Positions 47,001 through 57,367 of a stretch of 64,000 bases of DNA are shown piece by piece. The notes beneath the pieces are model-generated. The model searched no databases, had not been told where the DNA came from, and saw only the letters and a program-made list of their open reading frames with translations. How positions within the stretch are numbered: position 1 is the stretch's first letter; every line of letters begins with the position of its first letter. The DNA comes from Streptomyces qaidamensis (lineage in GTDB: Bacteria; Actinomycetota; Actinomycetes; Streptomycetales; Streptomycetaceae). The position numbers were made by a program, and so were the translations under genes. Where the stretch lies: positions 992,001-1,056,000 of the forward strand of contig NZ_CP015098.1 of the NCBI RefSeq assembly GCF_001611795.1. The letters are read 5' to 3'.

Positions 47001-50000
47001 GGGATGCCGTCCGCACCGGCGACCAGCGGGTGCGCAGTACCTCGTGCCGCGCGACGACGGCGCCGAGAGCGGCGGCCAGGGCGCCCACCAGGGGCTTCTC
47101 CGCGCAGCCAGACGGGCAGAGCACGTTGTACTCCGGCGGCCCCGGGTCCAGCTGGTCCAGGAACCACAGGCGCTGCTGCGCGAACGACAGCGGTAGCGGC
47201 TGCGTACGGTCCGCCACGCCGACGGGCGGCGCGGCGTTCGCCCGGTCGGCGCTCTCCACGGCGGCCTGGCCAGGCCCGCACACGGTCGGCTGGTCGAACA
47301 GCAGGTGACAGCGGCGATCTCGACCCCGATCAGCCTCCCGGATCCGCGAGATCACCTGACGTCGCGTGCAGCAATGAGTGCCCGCCCAGCTCGAAGAAGC
47401 TGTCCGTCGCACCGACCCGGTCCAGCCCGAGCACCTGTGCCCAGACACCGGCGAGCAGCTCCTCCGGTGGCCGTGACCGGGGCCACGAACGCGTCCCTCG
47501 GGCCGCCGCCTCCCGGCTCGGGGAGGGCGGCACGGTCCAGCTTGCCGTTCGGGGTCAGCGGCAGGGCCGCGAGCTCCACGAAGACGGACGGCGAAGGAGG
47601 GGAGCCGACTGCCGGCGTACGCGCGGAGCCGGCGACCGACGGGATGCCGCCCGTCTGGCCGGCGGGGACCAGGTAGACGACCAGGCGGCGGTCCTCGACG
47701 TCGCCGTTCGCTGCCGATCTGGGGGTGGCCGGTCAGGACCGCCTCGATCTCACCCGGCTCGATCCGGAAGCCGCGGACCTTCACCTGACCAGGCCCGGCC
47801 GACGAATTCGAGCTGCCCGTCCGGCAGCCAGCGGGCACGGTCGCCCGACCGGTACAAGCGCGTGCCGTCCGCGGCGAACGGATCGGCGACGAACCGCTCG
47901 CCCGTCAGACCAGGCTGACCTCGATAACCGGGGCGACCTGCGGACCGCCCACCTCACCGGCCACACCCACGGGTACCGGGTTCAGCCGGTCGTCGAGCAC
48001 GTCCCGGGCAGCCACCGGCGCACCGATCGCGGGCGCACCCGTCGAGCCCTCGGGCTCCACCACGCCGCATCACCATGACCGTCGACTCCGTCGGCCCGTA
48101 CGTGTTCCCATCACCACCGGAACCACATAGGCCGCTCAGACGACGATCCGAAGCATCGACGTCAGAAGCGCCGCCCCGGCCCGCTCCTCCGACGTCGCCA
48201 CCCCAGGACGCCGCCGGAAGCGAGCGTCACCGCCACGTCGAGAACAGCCGCGTCGAAACTGAACGACGCGAACTGCAGCATCCGCACCCCCGCACCCGCT
48301 TCGAGGACCGGAGCCAGCGCCGACACCATGCCCACCACGCTGCCGTGCGCGACCTGCACACCCTTCGGCGGCCCGTCGAACCCGACGTGTAGATCACGGC
48401 CAGCTGGTCAGTGGCCGAAGTCGTCACCTCCGGCGATCTCAGGGACGCAAGGGTGTCCCGTACGGCCGGATCATCCAGCCACACACCCTGCTCGACGGGC
48501 AGCCCCTCCACGACCTTCGCCCACCACGACCCGCACACCCGCATCCGCGAGCATGAACTCAAGACGGTCAGCGGGATACTCCGGATCCAACGGCAGTACG
48601 CAGCCTGCCACACCGCCAGCACCGCCACGACCATGTCCACCCCACGCGGCAGACACAGCCCCACCACCGACTCGGCGCCGACATCCGCGCAGGAGATGCG
48701 CCAGACGATTCGCCCGAACCATCAACCCGCCATACGTCACCGACTCCCCACCCGCCACCACAGCCACAGCGTCAGGCGCCGCAACCGCCCACTCCGCGAT
48801 CAGCTCATGCACGCCGGCCACCGCCGGCAGCTCGACCGACGACGCGTTCCACCCCTCCACCACCAGCTCACGCTCACCCGCCGACAGCACCGGCAGCTCA
48901 CCCACCCGCTGCCCGGGGTCGAGCACAACGGCGTCCAGCAGAGTGACCAGATGACCCGCCAGGCGTTCCATCGTCGCCGCGTCGAACAGCGCGGTGCTGT
49001 ACTCGATCTGCCCCGACAGGGTGTCGCCGCTGCCCTCGATCCGGACCGACAGATCGAACTTCGACGGCAGGACGCCGTCCGGGTTGGTGTACACGCCGCC
49101 GTCGGCGACATAGCTGAACAGGACCTGGAACAGCGGGGTGCGCGACCGGTCCCGCTCCGTGACCAGCTCGTCCACGAGCTGCTCGAACGGCACGTCCTGA
49201 TGCGCGTAAGCGCCCAGAGCCGTCTCCCGCACGCGCGCCAGCACCTCGCGGAACGCAGGGTCGCCGGAACCGTCCGCAGCACCAGCGTGTTCACGAAGAA
49301 CCCGATCAGGCCCTCCGTCTCCGTACGGTTCCGGTTGGCGACCGGCGTGCCCACCACCACGTCCTCCGAGCCCGCGTAGCGGCCGAGGAGCACGTCGAAG
49401 GCGGCGAGGAGCGTCACCGACGCGTCGCACGCGACAGGTCGTGCAGCGCCTCAGTCGTCCGCGCCGGCACGCTGAACGCCTGCACCGCACCCGCGGAGGA
49501 ACGAACCGCCGGACGCGGCCGGTCGCAGGTCGAGTACCGGCGCATGGGCCAACTCGTCGCGCCAGTAGGCGAGCTGGCCGTCCAGGACGTCACCGGACAT
49601 CCATGCGCGCTGCCAGACGGAGAAGTCGGCGTACTGCACGGGCAGAGGAGGCAGCGGGTTCGGCTCGCCCGCACCCCGACAGCTCATGCTGGAACAGGTG
49701 GTCCGACCACTCGTCGAAGATCACGTGGTGCGCCGTCAGCAGCAGGACGTACTTCTCGTCGGCCACCTTGGTCAGGGTGGCTCGAACCACGGGCCGTCCG
49801 CCACGAACGGCTGCGTCGCATCGGCGCGCAGCAGCTCCGCCGCGTACGTGTCGGGGTCCGCCTCGCCGGACGCATCGACCACCGCGAGCGGGAAGGCCCG
49901 GCGGGTCGATCACTTGATGCGGTACGCCGTCCGCGTCCGCCACCAGACGCGTCCGCAGCACTTCCGCGCGACCATCGCATCCAGCGCGGTAGTCAGGGCG

Positions 50001-51479
50001 GCCAGGTCCAGCGCGCCGTCCAGCCGGATCGGCATGGGCAGGTTGTATCCGGTGGAACTGGTCGAGGAACCACAGCTCACCCGGCAGCGGCTGGGCGCGG
50101 TCGGCGACCGTCATGGGCGGCGCGACCGTTCCCGACGCCTGGGCGACCCTGGGCCAGGCCCCGCACGGTCGGCTGATCGAACCACCGACATGGCGAGCTC
50201 GACGGACCTCGCGGATCCGCGAGATCACCTGCGTCGCAAGCAGCCCGCCCAGCTCGAAGAAGCTGTCCGCACCGACCCGGTCGAGCCCCAGTACCCCGGC
50301 CCAGACGCCGGCGACGAGCTCTTCCGTCGACCCGACCGGAGCAACGAAACCCTGCGCATCGAGGACATACACCTGCGTGTTCGCCAGCGGCCTGCCGATC
50401 GCCGGCGCACCCTGAGCATCAGGATCCGCAAGGCCCGCACAGGCGATGACCGTGATCTCGGTCGGCCCATACCCGACAAAGAACCTGCGGCCCGGAGCCC
50501 ACTCCCGCACAACCGCCTCACCGACCCGCTCCGTACCCACGAACAGACTGCCCACACCCGCCAGCGCCGCCTCGTCCAGCACACCCAGCAGCGACGGCGA
50601 AACACTCGCCGACACCACACCCTCAGCACGGACCAGACCCTGCAGCTCCGCCGGCACCCGACGCTGCTCCGACGACGCCACCACCAGCGCCCCACCACCG
50701 GCCAACGTCACCACCACATCCAGCACAGCCGCATCGAAACTCTGCGACGCGAACTGCAACACCCGCACACCCGGCTCGACACCCAGCGCCGACCGCAACG
50801 CCAGCGCCAGATTCACCACACCACCTTGCGCGACCTGCACACCCTTCGGACGCCCCGTCGAACCCGACGTATAGATCACATACGCCAGCTGGTCAGCAAC
50901 GGTCGTCACGTCCGGTGCCGCCGAAGGGAGTTCATCCAGCACACCCACCACAGCCGGATCGTCCAGCCACACCACACGGCCATGCACCGCATCCACCGGC
51001 AGCCCCCCGGCCACCGACCGCTCACCCACCAACACCTGCACACCCGCATCCGCGAGCATGAACTCAAGACGGTCAGCCGGATACTCCGGATCCAACGGCA
51101 GATACGCACCACCCGCCTGCCACACCGCCAGCACCGCCACGACCATGTCCACCCCACGCGGCAGACACAGCCCCACCACCGACTCCGCACCCACACCCAT
51201 ACCGCGCAGGAGATGCGCCAGACGATTCGCCCGAACCATCAACCCGCCATACGTCACCGACTCCCCACCCGCCACCACAGCCACAGCGTCAGGCACCGCA
51301 ACCGCCCACTCCGCAATCAGCCCATGCACCCCACCCACCAACGGCAACGCCACACACCCACCATCACCACCCGCCACCAACTCCTCGCACTCACCCACGG
51401 CCAGCACCGACAAGTCACCCACCCGCTGACCCGCATCCGCGGCCACCGCCTCCAGCACCGTCACCAGATGCGCACCGAG

Positions 51480-51968
51480 ACGCTCGACCGTCGCCGCGTC
51501 GAACAGCGCGGTGCTGTACTGGACCTCACCCGCCAGACCCTCACCGGTGTCCCCGACCCTGACCGCCACAATGGCCGGCGCTTCATCGGACGACAGGTCC
51601 ATGTCCTGGCCGAGGTCCCGATCCGATCCGCCTCGCCGTACCTGCTCGAGCAGCTCCGCGAACGACGGATCGCCGGACAGGTCCGTGCGGTGGACCGTCG
51701 CGCCGGAGCCCTCCAGCGCCACTGCCACAACGTCCGATCCGCTGTACCGCCCGATCAGCACCATGAGCGCAGCGAGCAGTGTCTGAGGAAGCGTCGCGCC
51801 GTGTTCGTCGGCCAGTGCGCGCGACCGGTCCACGGTCGGCGCCGGCACTGCGAATCCGACGGTTGCCACCTCGGTGAGCCGGTTCGGCGTGTACGGCCGG
51901 TCCGTAGGCAATTTCAGTGCCGGCAGATCGGTCGATCGGTCACGCCTGTTGTCCAGTTCACCGTTCAT
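51480..51968 (-). other. N-terminal half-condensation domain of the damaged NRPS
   Basis: The first ~150 residues (MNGELDNRRDRSTDLPALKL, then ALMVLIGRYSGSDVVAVALEG) align with the second half of a C domain (from [25 protein letters not shown] onward). The half with HHxxxDG is absent. This part is unlike the other copies, so it is probably real sequence and not copied repeat. It could be a natural truncated C domain of an initiation module. Confidence 0.5.
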
Positions 51969-51989
51969 GACGCCCCCCACGCGGTTCCG

Positions 51990-52787
51990 CTAGTTCTTGT
52001 CCAGGAATTCGATGATTGCCGCGTTCACCTCGTCGGGACGTTCCAGATATCCGAAGTGACCGCTCTTGGGAATTTCCACGTAGTCGCAGTCCGGGATCGC
52101 TTCGGCGACCTCGGCCGCGAGATGTGGCGGGGTGATGAAGTCGTCGCTGAAAGCGATGACACGACAAGGTGCGGACACGTCCCGCAGTGCTTCTCTGCGG
52201 TCGGCGTCCGTGTTGATCCACGACTGCCCGACGGAGCTTTCGCCGCCGGAGAGCCGGAAAGTCTCCAACCACAGCGAGACGGCCTTGTCGTCGTTGAGGG
52301 TGGAAGGGGAGAGCCATTGCAGCGCCGACACGGCCGCTTGGTGGTCGGCGGGCAGCTTTGTCCCGTTCTGCAGCAGGGCTCGTTCGGCGGATCCCAGCGC
52401 GGCACGGGTGACGTCGGAACGCGATTTCGTGGCGATCAGTACGGCGCACCGGACGAGGTGCGGCGCGCGGATCGCCAGTTCCTGCGCGATCATCGCCCCC
52501 AGGGAGACACCCACGATGCGGCAGGGCGCCGCGTCCAGGGCCTCGATGAGGCCCTGGGTGTCCGCGACCATGTCGTCGAGTGTGTACTTCCCCGGGGGGA
52601 TGTCCGAGGGGGCGATTCCCCGGTTGTCGACCGTGATGGTCTGGTAGCCGGCCGCATTCAGCGCGGGGGTCTGGTGCAGCGTCCAGACCCGTCCTGCGGC
52701 CGAGGACCCCATGATCATGAGGACCCGTTCACCGCGGCCCGACCGTTCGTAGGAAAGTCGAATGCCGTTGGTGAATACGTGCGGCAT
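51990..52787 (-). CDS. Alpha/beta-hydrolase
   Basis: 265 aa, one hydrolase fold. Strand-turn GRGERVLMIMGSSAAG gives the oxyanion region, the nucleophile elbow GVSLGA puts the catalytic Ser at residue 95, the acid is probably in AFSDDFITPP, and the His is in KSGHFGYLE near the C-terminus. It lies between MbtH (14 nt away) and the NRPS start, so it is in the same operon. It is nearest to soluble alpha/beta hydrolases such as haloperoxidase/esterase-like enzymes; it lacks the features of a typical type II thioesterase as far as I can see. Possible roles are editing of misloaded T domains or ester/amide hydrolysis of the peptide or its precursor. Start ATG 52787 has only a weak AAGGGG site. Confidence 0.85.
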   Translation of the reverse strand: MPHVFTNGIRLSYERSGRGERVLMIMGSSAAGRVWTLHQTPALNAAGYQTITVDNRGIAPSDIPPGKYTLDDMVADTQGLIEALDAAPCRIVGVSLGAMIAQELAIRAPHLVRCAVLIATKSRSDVTRAALGSAERALLQNGTKLPADHQAAVSALQWLSPSTLNDDKAVSLWLETFRLSGGESSVGQSWINTDADRREALRDVSAPCRVIAFSDDFITPPHLAAEVAEAIPDCDYVEIPKSGHFGYLERPDEVNAAIIEFLDKN

Positions 52788-52801
52788 GTCCGTGTGGCCC
52801 C

Positions 52802-53023
52802 TTACTCACCGTCGAGCGCGAGGCGGAGGCTCTTGGGCCGCATGTCGGTCCAGGTCTCCTCCAGGTAGGCGTCGCACTCGGCCTTCGAGGCGTTGACGCC
52901 GGTCTCGGTCCAGCCGCCGGGGACCGCCAGGTCGGCCGGCCAGATCGAGTACTGCTCCTCGTCGTTGATGAGCACCTTGAACCGGGCTTCGTCGTTCTCG
53001 AAGTCGAAGGTGACGGTACGCAT
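52802..53023 (-). CDS. MbtH-like NRPS accessory protein
   Basis: 73 aa, the normal family length. Shows the family signature: NDEEQYSIWP, then VPGGWTETG, then the C-terminal WTDMRPKSLR. MbtH proteins bind A domains and are often needed for their folding or activity, so it probably serves the A domains of this cluster. Ribosome site GAGGAG lies ~7 nt before ATG 53023. Operon partners are the ABC exporter upstream and the hydrolase downstream. Confidence 0.97.
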   Translation of the reverse strand: MRTVTFDFENDEARFKVLINDEEQYSIWPADLAVPGGWTETGVNASKAECDAYLEETWTDMRPKSLRLALDGE

Positions 53024-53112
53024 GGCTGTCTCCTCTTCAGGCGTTTCCGGGAAGGAATGGGAAGGTCAGGGCGAACAGAGGGTCGCAGTGGCAGTGGTAG
53101 CGGCGCCGAGGG

Positions 53113-55074
53113 TCAGTTGGTCGGCCCGGCGGCGCCGAGCACCACGTCGTCGCCGCTCTCTCCCACGACCTGCCGGGCGAACTGCGTGTAGTACAGGTCG
53201 GCGTAGAGGTCGCCGGCTGCCAGCAGCTGCTCGTGCGTGCCGCGTTCGCGGACCCGGCCGTCGTCTATGACGAGGATCTGGTCGGCCTCTCGGATGGTGG
53301 AGAGTCTGTGGGCGATCACCACGGACGTACGGCCCTTGAGCGCGGTCCTGAGGGCCTGCTGAATGGCGACCTCGGACTCGGCGTCCAGGTGCGCGGTGGC
53401 CTCGTCGAGGACGACGACGGAGGGCGCCTTCAGAAGCAGCCTGGCCAGGGCGATGCGCTGCTTCTCTCCGCCGGACAGCCGGAATCCGCGGTCGCCGACG
53501 ACCGTGTCCAGGCCGTTGGGGAGGGCTTCGACGACGTCCCAGACCTGCGCGGCCCGGCAGGCCTCGACGAGGTCCGGCTCGGTGGCGTCGGTGCGGGCGT
53601 ACAGGAGGTTGGCCCGGATGGTGTCGTGGAACAGGTGGGCGTCCTGGGTGACCACGCCGATCGTGTCCTGAAGGGACTGCATGGTGAGGTCGCGGAGGTC
53701 GTGGCCGCCGATGCGCACGGTTCCGGAGACGGGGTCGTAGAACCGGGGCATCAGGTTCGTGATGGTCGTCTTGCCTGCGCCCGACCGGCCGACGAGGGCG
53801 GTCAGTTTCCCTGCGGGTGCAAGGAAGTTGATGCCGTCGAGGACCCATCCCTCGTCGCTGCGCTCCGGGCCGCGGGCGTGGTCGGTGGACTCCAGGGAGG
53901 CCAGGGCGACTTCGCCGGCGGTGGGGTAGCGGAAGGAGACGCCGTCGAAGTGCACCTCCGGTGCCGCGTCGGCGGGGTCGGGCGGCAGGTCGACCGCGCC
54001 GGGCCGTTCCTTGACGAGCGGGTCGAGGTCGAGGATCTCGAAGACCCGGTCGAAGCTGACGAGGGCGGTCATGGCGTTGGCCTGGATGCTGGACAGCTGC
54101 TGGATCGGCGTGTAGAGCCGGCCGACGAGCGTGACCAGGGAGACGAGGGTGCCGACGGCGATGACGTCGTTGATGACCAGGGCTCCGCCGAACCCGAAGA
54201 GCAGGGCCAGCGTCACGGAGGCGGTGACTCCCATGATGATGCCGAGCATCTGGGCGGTGACGTTGGTCTTCACGCCGATGTCCCGTACGGCGCCCGCTCG
54301 TTCGGCGAAGTGCTCCGTCTCACGGACCGGGTTTCCGAACAGCTTGTTGAGCATGGCGCCCGCGACGTTGAAGCGCTCGTTCATCAACGAGCCCATCTCT
54401 GCGTTGAGTTGCATGCTCCCGCGGGCGAGGTGCTGCATGCGCCGGCCGATGGCCTTACCCGGGATCAGGAAGATCGGGACGATCAGCAGGGCCACCAGGC
54501 TGAGCTGCCAGGACAGGTAGAACATCGCGCCGAGCACCAGGACCAGGGTCAGCACGGTGTTGACCGTCTCGGCCATCAGCACGGTGATGGCCTGCTGAGC
54601 GCCGATGACGTCGGTGTTCAGCCTGCTGACGAGGGACCCGGTCTGGGCTCGGGTGAAGAAGCCGATCGGCTGCGCCTGGACGTGCCGGAAGACCTGGGTG
54701 CGCAGGTCGTAGACGAGGCCTTCGCCGATCTGGGCGGAGAGTTTCGCCTGGAAGTACTGCGTCAGGGCGTCGACCAGTGCGAGGGCGAGCAGCGCGGCGG
54801 CGACCCAGACGACGACGTCCATGTTGCCGGGCATGATGCCCTTGTCGATGACGATGCCGAACAGCAGCGGGCTTGCCGCGGTGACGAGTGCGCTGAGCGC
54901 GGAGGCACCTACGAGAAAGGAAAGCAGTAAGCGATACCGCTTTGCGTACGGGAAAATTCTCTGGATGGTACCGGGACGAATTCCTTTGTGTCCTTCCGGA
55001 CCACCGCCTCGAATGCCTTCCTCCGACGGGTCAGGGAACTCTCCGTCGTCCGGCGCCCGCACCGTCACTCTCAC
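53113..55074 (-). CDS. ABC exporter, fused membrane and ATPase domains
   Basis: About 653 aa from GTG 55074, chosen because GAGGAG lies 9 nt upstream; a TTG at 55140 also keeps the frame open. The N-terminal half is a six-helix exporter membrane domain (LLLSFLVGASALSALV, VVVWVAAALLALALV, further segments to LFGFGGALVINDVI). The C-terminal half is the ATPase with Walker A GRSGAGKTT, signature LSGGEKQRIALAR, Walker B VVVLDEATAHLD and switch His in IAHRLST. It is a half-transporter that would act as a homodimer, likely exporting the finished peptide and giving self-resistance. The 130-nt leader holds a strong hairpin containing a candidate operator. Confidence 0.93.
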   Translation of the reverse strand: MRVTVRAPDDGEFPDPSEEGIRGGGPEGHKGIRPGTIQRIFPYAKRYRLLLSFLVGASALSALVTAASPLLFGIVIDKGIMPGNMDVVVWVAAALLALALVDALTQYFQAKLSAQIGEGLVYDLRTQVFRHVQAQPIGFFTRAQTGSLVSRLNTDVIGAQQAITVLMAETVNTVLTLVLVLGAMFYLSWQLSLVALLIVPIFLIPGKAIGRRMQHLARGSMQLNAEMGSLMNERFNVAGAMLNKLFGNPVRETEHFAERAGAVRDIGVKTNVTAQMLGIIMGVTASVTLALLFGFGGALVINDVIAVGTLVSLVTLVGRLYTPIQQLSSIQANAMTALVSFDRVFEILDLDPLVKERPGAVDLPPDPADAAPEVHFDGVSFRYPTAGEVALASLESTDHARGPERSDEGWVLDGINFLAPAGKLTALVGRSGAGKTTITNLMPRFYDPVSGTVRIGGHDLRDLTMQSLQDTIGVVTQDAHLFHDTIRANLLYARTDATEPDLVEACRAAQVWDVVEALPNGLDTVVGDRGFRLSGGEKQRIALARLLLKAPSVVVLDEATAHLDAESEVAIQQALRTALKGRTSVVIAHRLSTIREADQILVIDDGRVRERGTHEQLLAAGDLYADLYYTQFARQVVGESGDDVVLGAAGPTN

Positions 55075-55204
55075 AGCGTACTTCTCCTCACGGAAATTGC
55101 CGCACGGTGTTCTACGCGGCACAGCTTCGCTCGGCCGCAAGCATCCATGAGAGCGCCCTGAAGAGGCAATGGTGTCCGGCGGTGGTGCCGGGACGGGCGG
55201 GAGA

Positions 55205-55245
55205 GGGGGCTTTCAACTGACGCGATGCCGCAGTTGAACGCCCCC
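55205..55245 (-). terminator. 15-bp hairpin between response regulator and ABC exporter
   Basis: Arms 55205-55219 and 55231-55245 pair over 15 positions with one mismatch, around an 11-nt loop. No T-tract. It may end the kinase/regulator transcript, but its inner arms are the operator dyad listed at 55211-55239, so it may be an operator instead of a terminator. Confidence 0.5.
55211..55239 (-). promoter_or_regulatory. Candidate operator site A (upstream of ABC exporter)
   Basis: Minus-strand GTTCAAC, 15 nt, GTTGAAA, with inner CAGTTGAA. Its near edge is 137 nt before the ABC start. Matches sites at 60974-61002 and 42447-42475 in arms and in exact spacing. Confidence 0.6.
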
Positions 55246-55275
55246 GGAACACCCCCTGGGGAAGAACGCGTGAAT

Positions 55276-55307
55276 AGCGCCGCCGCTTATACGTCAGCGA
55301 CGGCGCT
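55276..55307 (-). terminator. Hairpin after the response regulator gene
   Basis: Arms 55276-55287 and 55296-55307 pair over 12 positions with one mismatch around an 8-nt loop (TATACGTC), 41 nt after the stop of the response regulator. Placement suggests a Streptomyces-type terminator without U-tract. Confidence 0.5.
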
Positions 55308-55347
55308 GACCACCAGAGGGCTACCGGATGCGTTCAGCCGCTGGGGC

Positions 55348-56055
55348 TCAGTCGGTGCGGCGCAGTCCCGGGACGACGAGGCCGGTTTCGTACGCCGTGA
55401 TGACGGCCTGGGTGCGGTCGCGCAGGCCGAGTTTCGTCAGGGTCCGGCTGACGTGTGACTTGACCGTTTCCTCCGTGACGTGGAGGCGGGCGGCGATCTC
55501 CCCGTTGGACATGCCGTCGGCGACGAGCAGCAGGACCTCGGTCTCTCGGGCCGTGAGCGTGTCGAGGGTCGACGACGCGGGCTTGGCGGCCGGAGTGCCG
55601 GCGGGCAGCTTCGTGAACTCGCTGATCAGTCGGCGGGTGACCCCGGGATCGAGCAGGGCCTCTCCGGCGGCGACGACGCGGACGGCGTCGAAGAGCCGCT
55701 CGGCGGTGGCGTCCTTGAGCAGGAAGCCGCTGGCGCCGGCGCGCAGCGCGTCGTAGACGTACTCGTCGAGGTCGAAGGTCGTCAGGATGAGGACGCGGGG
55801 GACGTCCGCTCCGTCGGGCGCGTCGCCGAGGAGTTGCCGGGTGGCCTCTATGCCGTCCATCTCGGGCATGCGGATGTCCATGAGGACGACGTCCGGGGAC
55901 ACCTCGCGGCAGACCCGGACCGCGTCGACACCGTTGGTGGCGGTCTCGACGATGGTGAATTCCGGCTGGGAGTCGAGGAGCGCGGCGAATCCGGTGCGGA
56001 CGACGAGGTGGTCGTCCGCGACGACGACGCGGATCGGGGTCGGCGGGGTGGTCAT
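55348..56055 (-). CDS. LuxR/NarL-family response regulator
   Basis: 235 aa. Receiver domain at residues ~8-125: acidic pair in VADDH, phospho-acceptor Asp60 in VLMDIRMPEMDG, Thr in ILTTF, Lys in FLLKDA. C-terminal LuxR-type helix-turn-helix: LTARETEVLLLVADGMSNGEIA, then VTEETVKSHVSRTLTKLG. Its ATG overlaps the stop of the sensor kinase gene (ATGA), so the two are co-translated partners. It is the only DNA-binding regulator in the window and the obvious candidate to bind the three TTCAA/TTGAA dyads, though nothing in the sequence proves it. Confidence 0.95.
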   Translation of the reverse strand: MTTPPTPIRVVVADDHLVVRTGFAALLDSQPEFTIVETATNGVDAVRVCREVSPDVVLMDIRMPEMDGIEATRQLLGDAPDGADVPRVLILTTFDLDEYVYDALRAGASGFLLKDATAERLFDAVRVVAAGEALLDPGVTRRLISEFTKLPAGTPAAKPASSTLDTLTARETEVLLLVADGMSNGEIAARLHVTEETVKSHVSRTLTKLGLRDRTQAVITAYETGLVVPGLRRTD

Positions 56056-57317
56056 GGGGTCCGTTCTGGCTTGGCGGGGAAACTGGCTTTGACGAGGAAT
56101 CCACCGGCGGCCGCCGGACCTGTGCTGATCTGACCGCCCACGGCGGCGACCCGTTCCCGCATGCCGAGCAGGCCGTGGCCGCCGCTGCCGGGCGGCGCGG
56201 GCGGCGCTCCGGGGCCGTTGTCGCGGATGCTGACGTGCAGGGCGTCGTGGGCGTAGTGCAGTTCCACGTCGACGGGGGCGCCCGTCGCGTGTTTGCGGGC
56301 GTTGGTGAGGGACTCCTGGACGATGCGGTACGCGGCCAGCTCGATGCCGGGTCCCATGGGGCGCGGGCTGCCGCTGAGGATGAGCCGGATGGTGGCGGTG
56401 CCGGCCTTGCGGGCCTCGTCGAGCAGGTCGTCGAGCTGGGTGAGGTCGGGCTGCGGCCGGCGCTCGGCACCGGCGGGGGGCTCGTCGTCGTCGCGCAGTA
56501 CGCCGAGCAGGCGGCGCATCTCCGTGAGGGCGGCGCGGGCGGTGTCACCGATGCTGAGGAGCCGTTCGCTGCCGGCGGCGGGCATGCCGGGGGTGGCTAC
56601 CCGGGCGGTCTCGGCCTGCACGGCGATCATGGAGACGTGGTGGCCGACGACGTCGTGAAGTTCGCGGACGATGCGGGCGCGTTCCTCGCGGGCGGCGTTC
56701 TCCCACTGGCTGCCGGCCATGACCTCGCGGGTGGCGTCGTGTTCCCGGTCGCCCCGTCGTGCGCGGCCGGCGAGTCCGGCGAAGGCGGCCATGGGGGCCA
56801 GCGCGGCGAGAAGGACGGCGCGCACGCGGTAGTCGGCGGTGTCCGCGGATCCGGTGCCCGCGACCTCGAGCGCGAGGGCGAGGAACGGCACGCTGAACAG
56901 CATCGCCGCGATGAGGTGTCCGCGGCGGCCGAGCCGGTACTGGGCGAGCAGTTGGGCGGCGAAGCCCGCCAGCGTCAGCGTGTGGAAGATCGTGAGGGAG
57001 CCGAAGCTCGCCGCGGTGACCGTGAATCCGGCGAGGACGGGGCGCAGGAGGGCCAGCGGCAGGGCGGTGCAGAGGCATAACATGCCGATGACCATGGCGA
57101 GTTGGATGCTGCCGACATTCTCGGTGGCGTTCTGCGTGGTAGCCGCGAACATCCGGGGGATCGATCCGCGCTCGGCGACCAGTTCGGCGAGCGATTCGGC
57201 GATCGCGAGCCCGCCCAGCGTGACGACGAACACGGCGTTGCGGGGGAGGACCGAGGCCCGCCGCAGCACTCCGGTCCAGCTGTCACGCAAGGCACTCGCA
57301 CGGTTCACACCCGTCAT
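56052..57317 (-). CDS. Two-component sensor histidine kinase, NarL-type (HisKA_3)
   Basis: 421 aa from ATG 57317. The longer start at 57401 would lie inside a terminator hairpin, so the shorter is preferred; no clear ribosome site is seen. The N-terminal ~180 residues carry several membrane segments (AVFVVTLGGLAIAESL, LAMVIGMLCLCTALPLALL, AVLLAALAPMAAFAGLA). The phospho-acceptor is His221 in RIVRELHDVVGHHVSM. The HATPase part has ESLTNARKHA (N box), DNGPGAPP and GGHGLLGMRERV (G boxes). No extracellular sensor domain is evident, so it may sense the membrane itself. Partner is the response regulator downstream. Confidence 0.93.
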   Translation of the reverse strand: MTGVNRASALRDSWTGVLRRASVLPRNAVFVVTLGGLAIAESLAELVAERGSIPRMFAATTQNATENVGSIQLAMVIGMLCLCTALPLALLRPVLAGFTVTAASFGSLTIFHTLTLAGFAAQLLAQYRLGRRGHLIAAMLFSVPFLALALEVAGTGSADTADYRVRAVLLAALAPMAAFAGLAGRARRGDREHDATREVMAGSQWENAAREERARIVRELHDVVGHHVSMIAVQAETARVATPGMPAAGSERLLSIGDTARAALTEMRRLLGVLRDDDEPPAGAERRPQPDLTQLDDLLDEARKAGTATIRLILSGSPRPMGPGIELAAYRIVQESLTNARKHATGAPVDVELHYAHDALHVSIRDNGPGAPPAPPGSGGHGLLGMRERVAAVGGQISTGPAAAGGFLVKASFPAKPERTP

Positions 57318-57367
57318 TATGGTGGTCGGCCCTGTGCGCGGCCGTCCCTCCGTGCGGTGATCAGGTG

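Larger units (their letters stand above)
43392..51968 (-). pseudogene. Unreadable NRPS region: fragments of several modules broken by many small deletions
   Basis: Starts at ATG 51968 (upstream GTG 51980 also in frame) behind a G-rich ribosome site, 22 nt after the hydrolase stop. In order: the C-terminal half of a condensation domain without its HHxxxD half (51968-51480); an A domain with the DALSFGGVIK core (51370-50350) that jumps from VYVLD to the post-A10 linker, losing the A8-A10 part; a T reading FFELGGLLATQ, missing the His-Ser; C fragments (50150-48960, AHHVIFDEWS); an A domain of the [10 protein letters not shown] type (48850-47500); T (~47400); C (47250-45960, [10 protein letters not shown]); A fragments (45850-44300); T (~44230, Ser lost); a TE piece (44100-43800); and more C fragments. 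Breaks are nearly all short losses relative to intact copies elsewhere. No continuous frame exceeds 796 codons. Either a mis-assembled or gap-filled repeat region, or a decayed gene. Confidence 0.7.

Noticed and set aside
51990..52787. Calling the hydrolase a type II thioesterase
   Set aside because: Its nucleophile (GVSLGA) and the overall pattern fit general alpha/beta hydrolases; it lacks the usual type II TE opening, so the narrower name is not supported.
53233..54930. 565-codon plus-strand frame opposite the ABC exporter
   Set aside because: Composition (Asp/Gly/Val-rich, no motif) is that of an antisense shadow; the minus strand has complete Walker and signature motifs.
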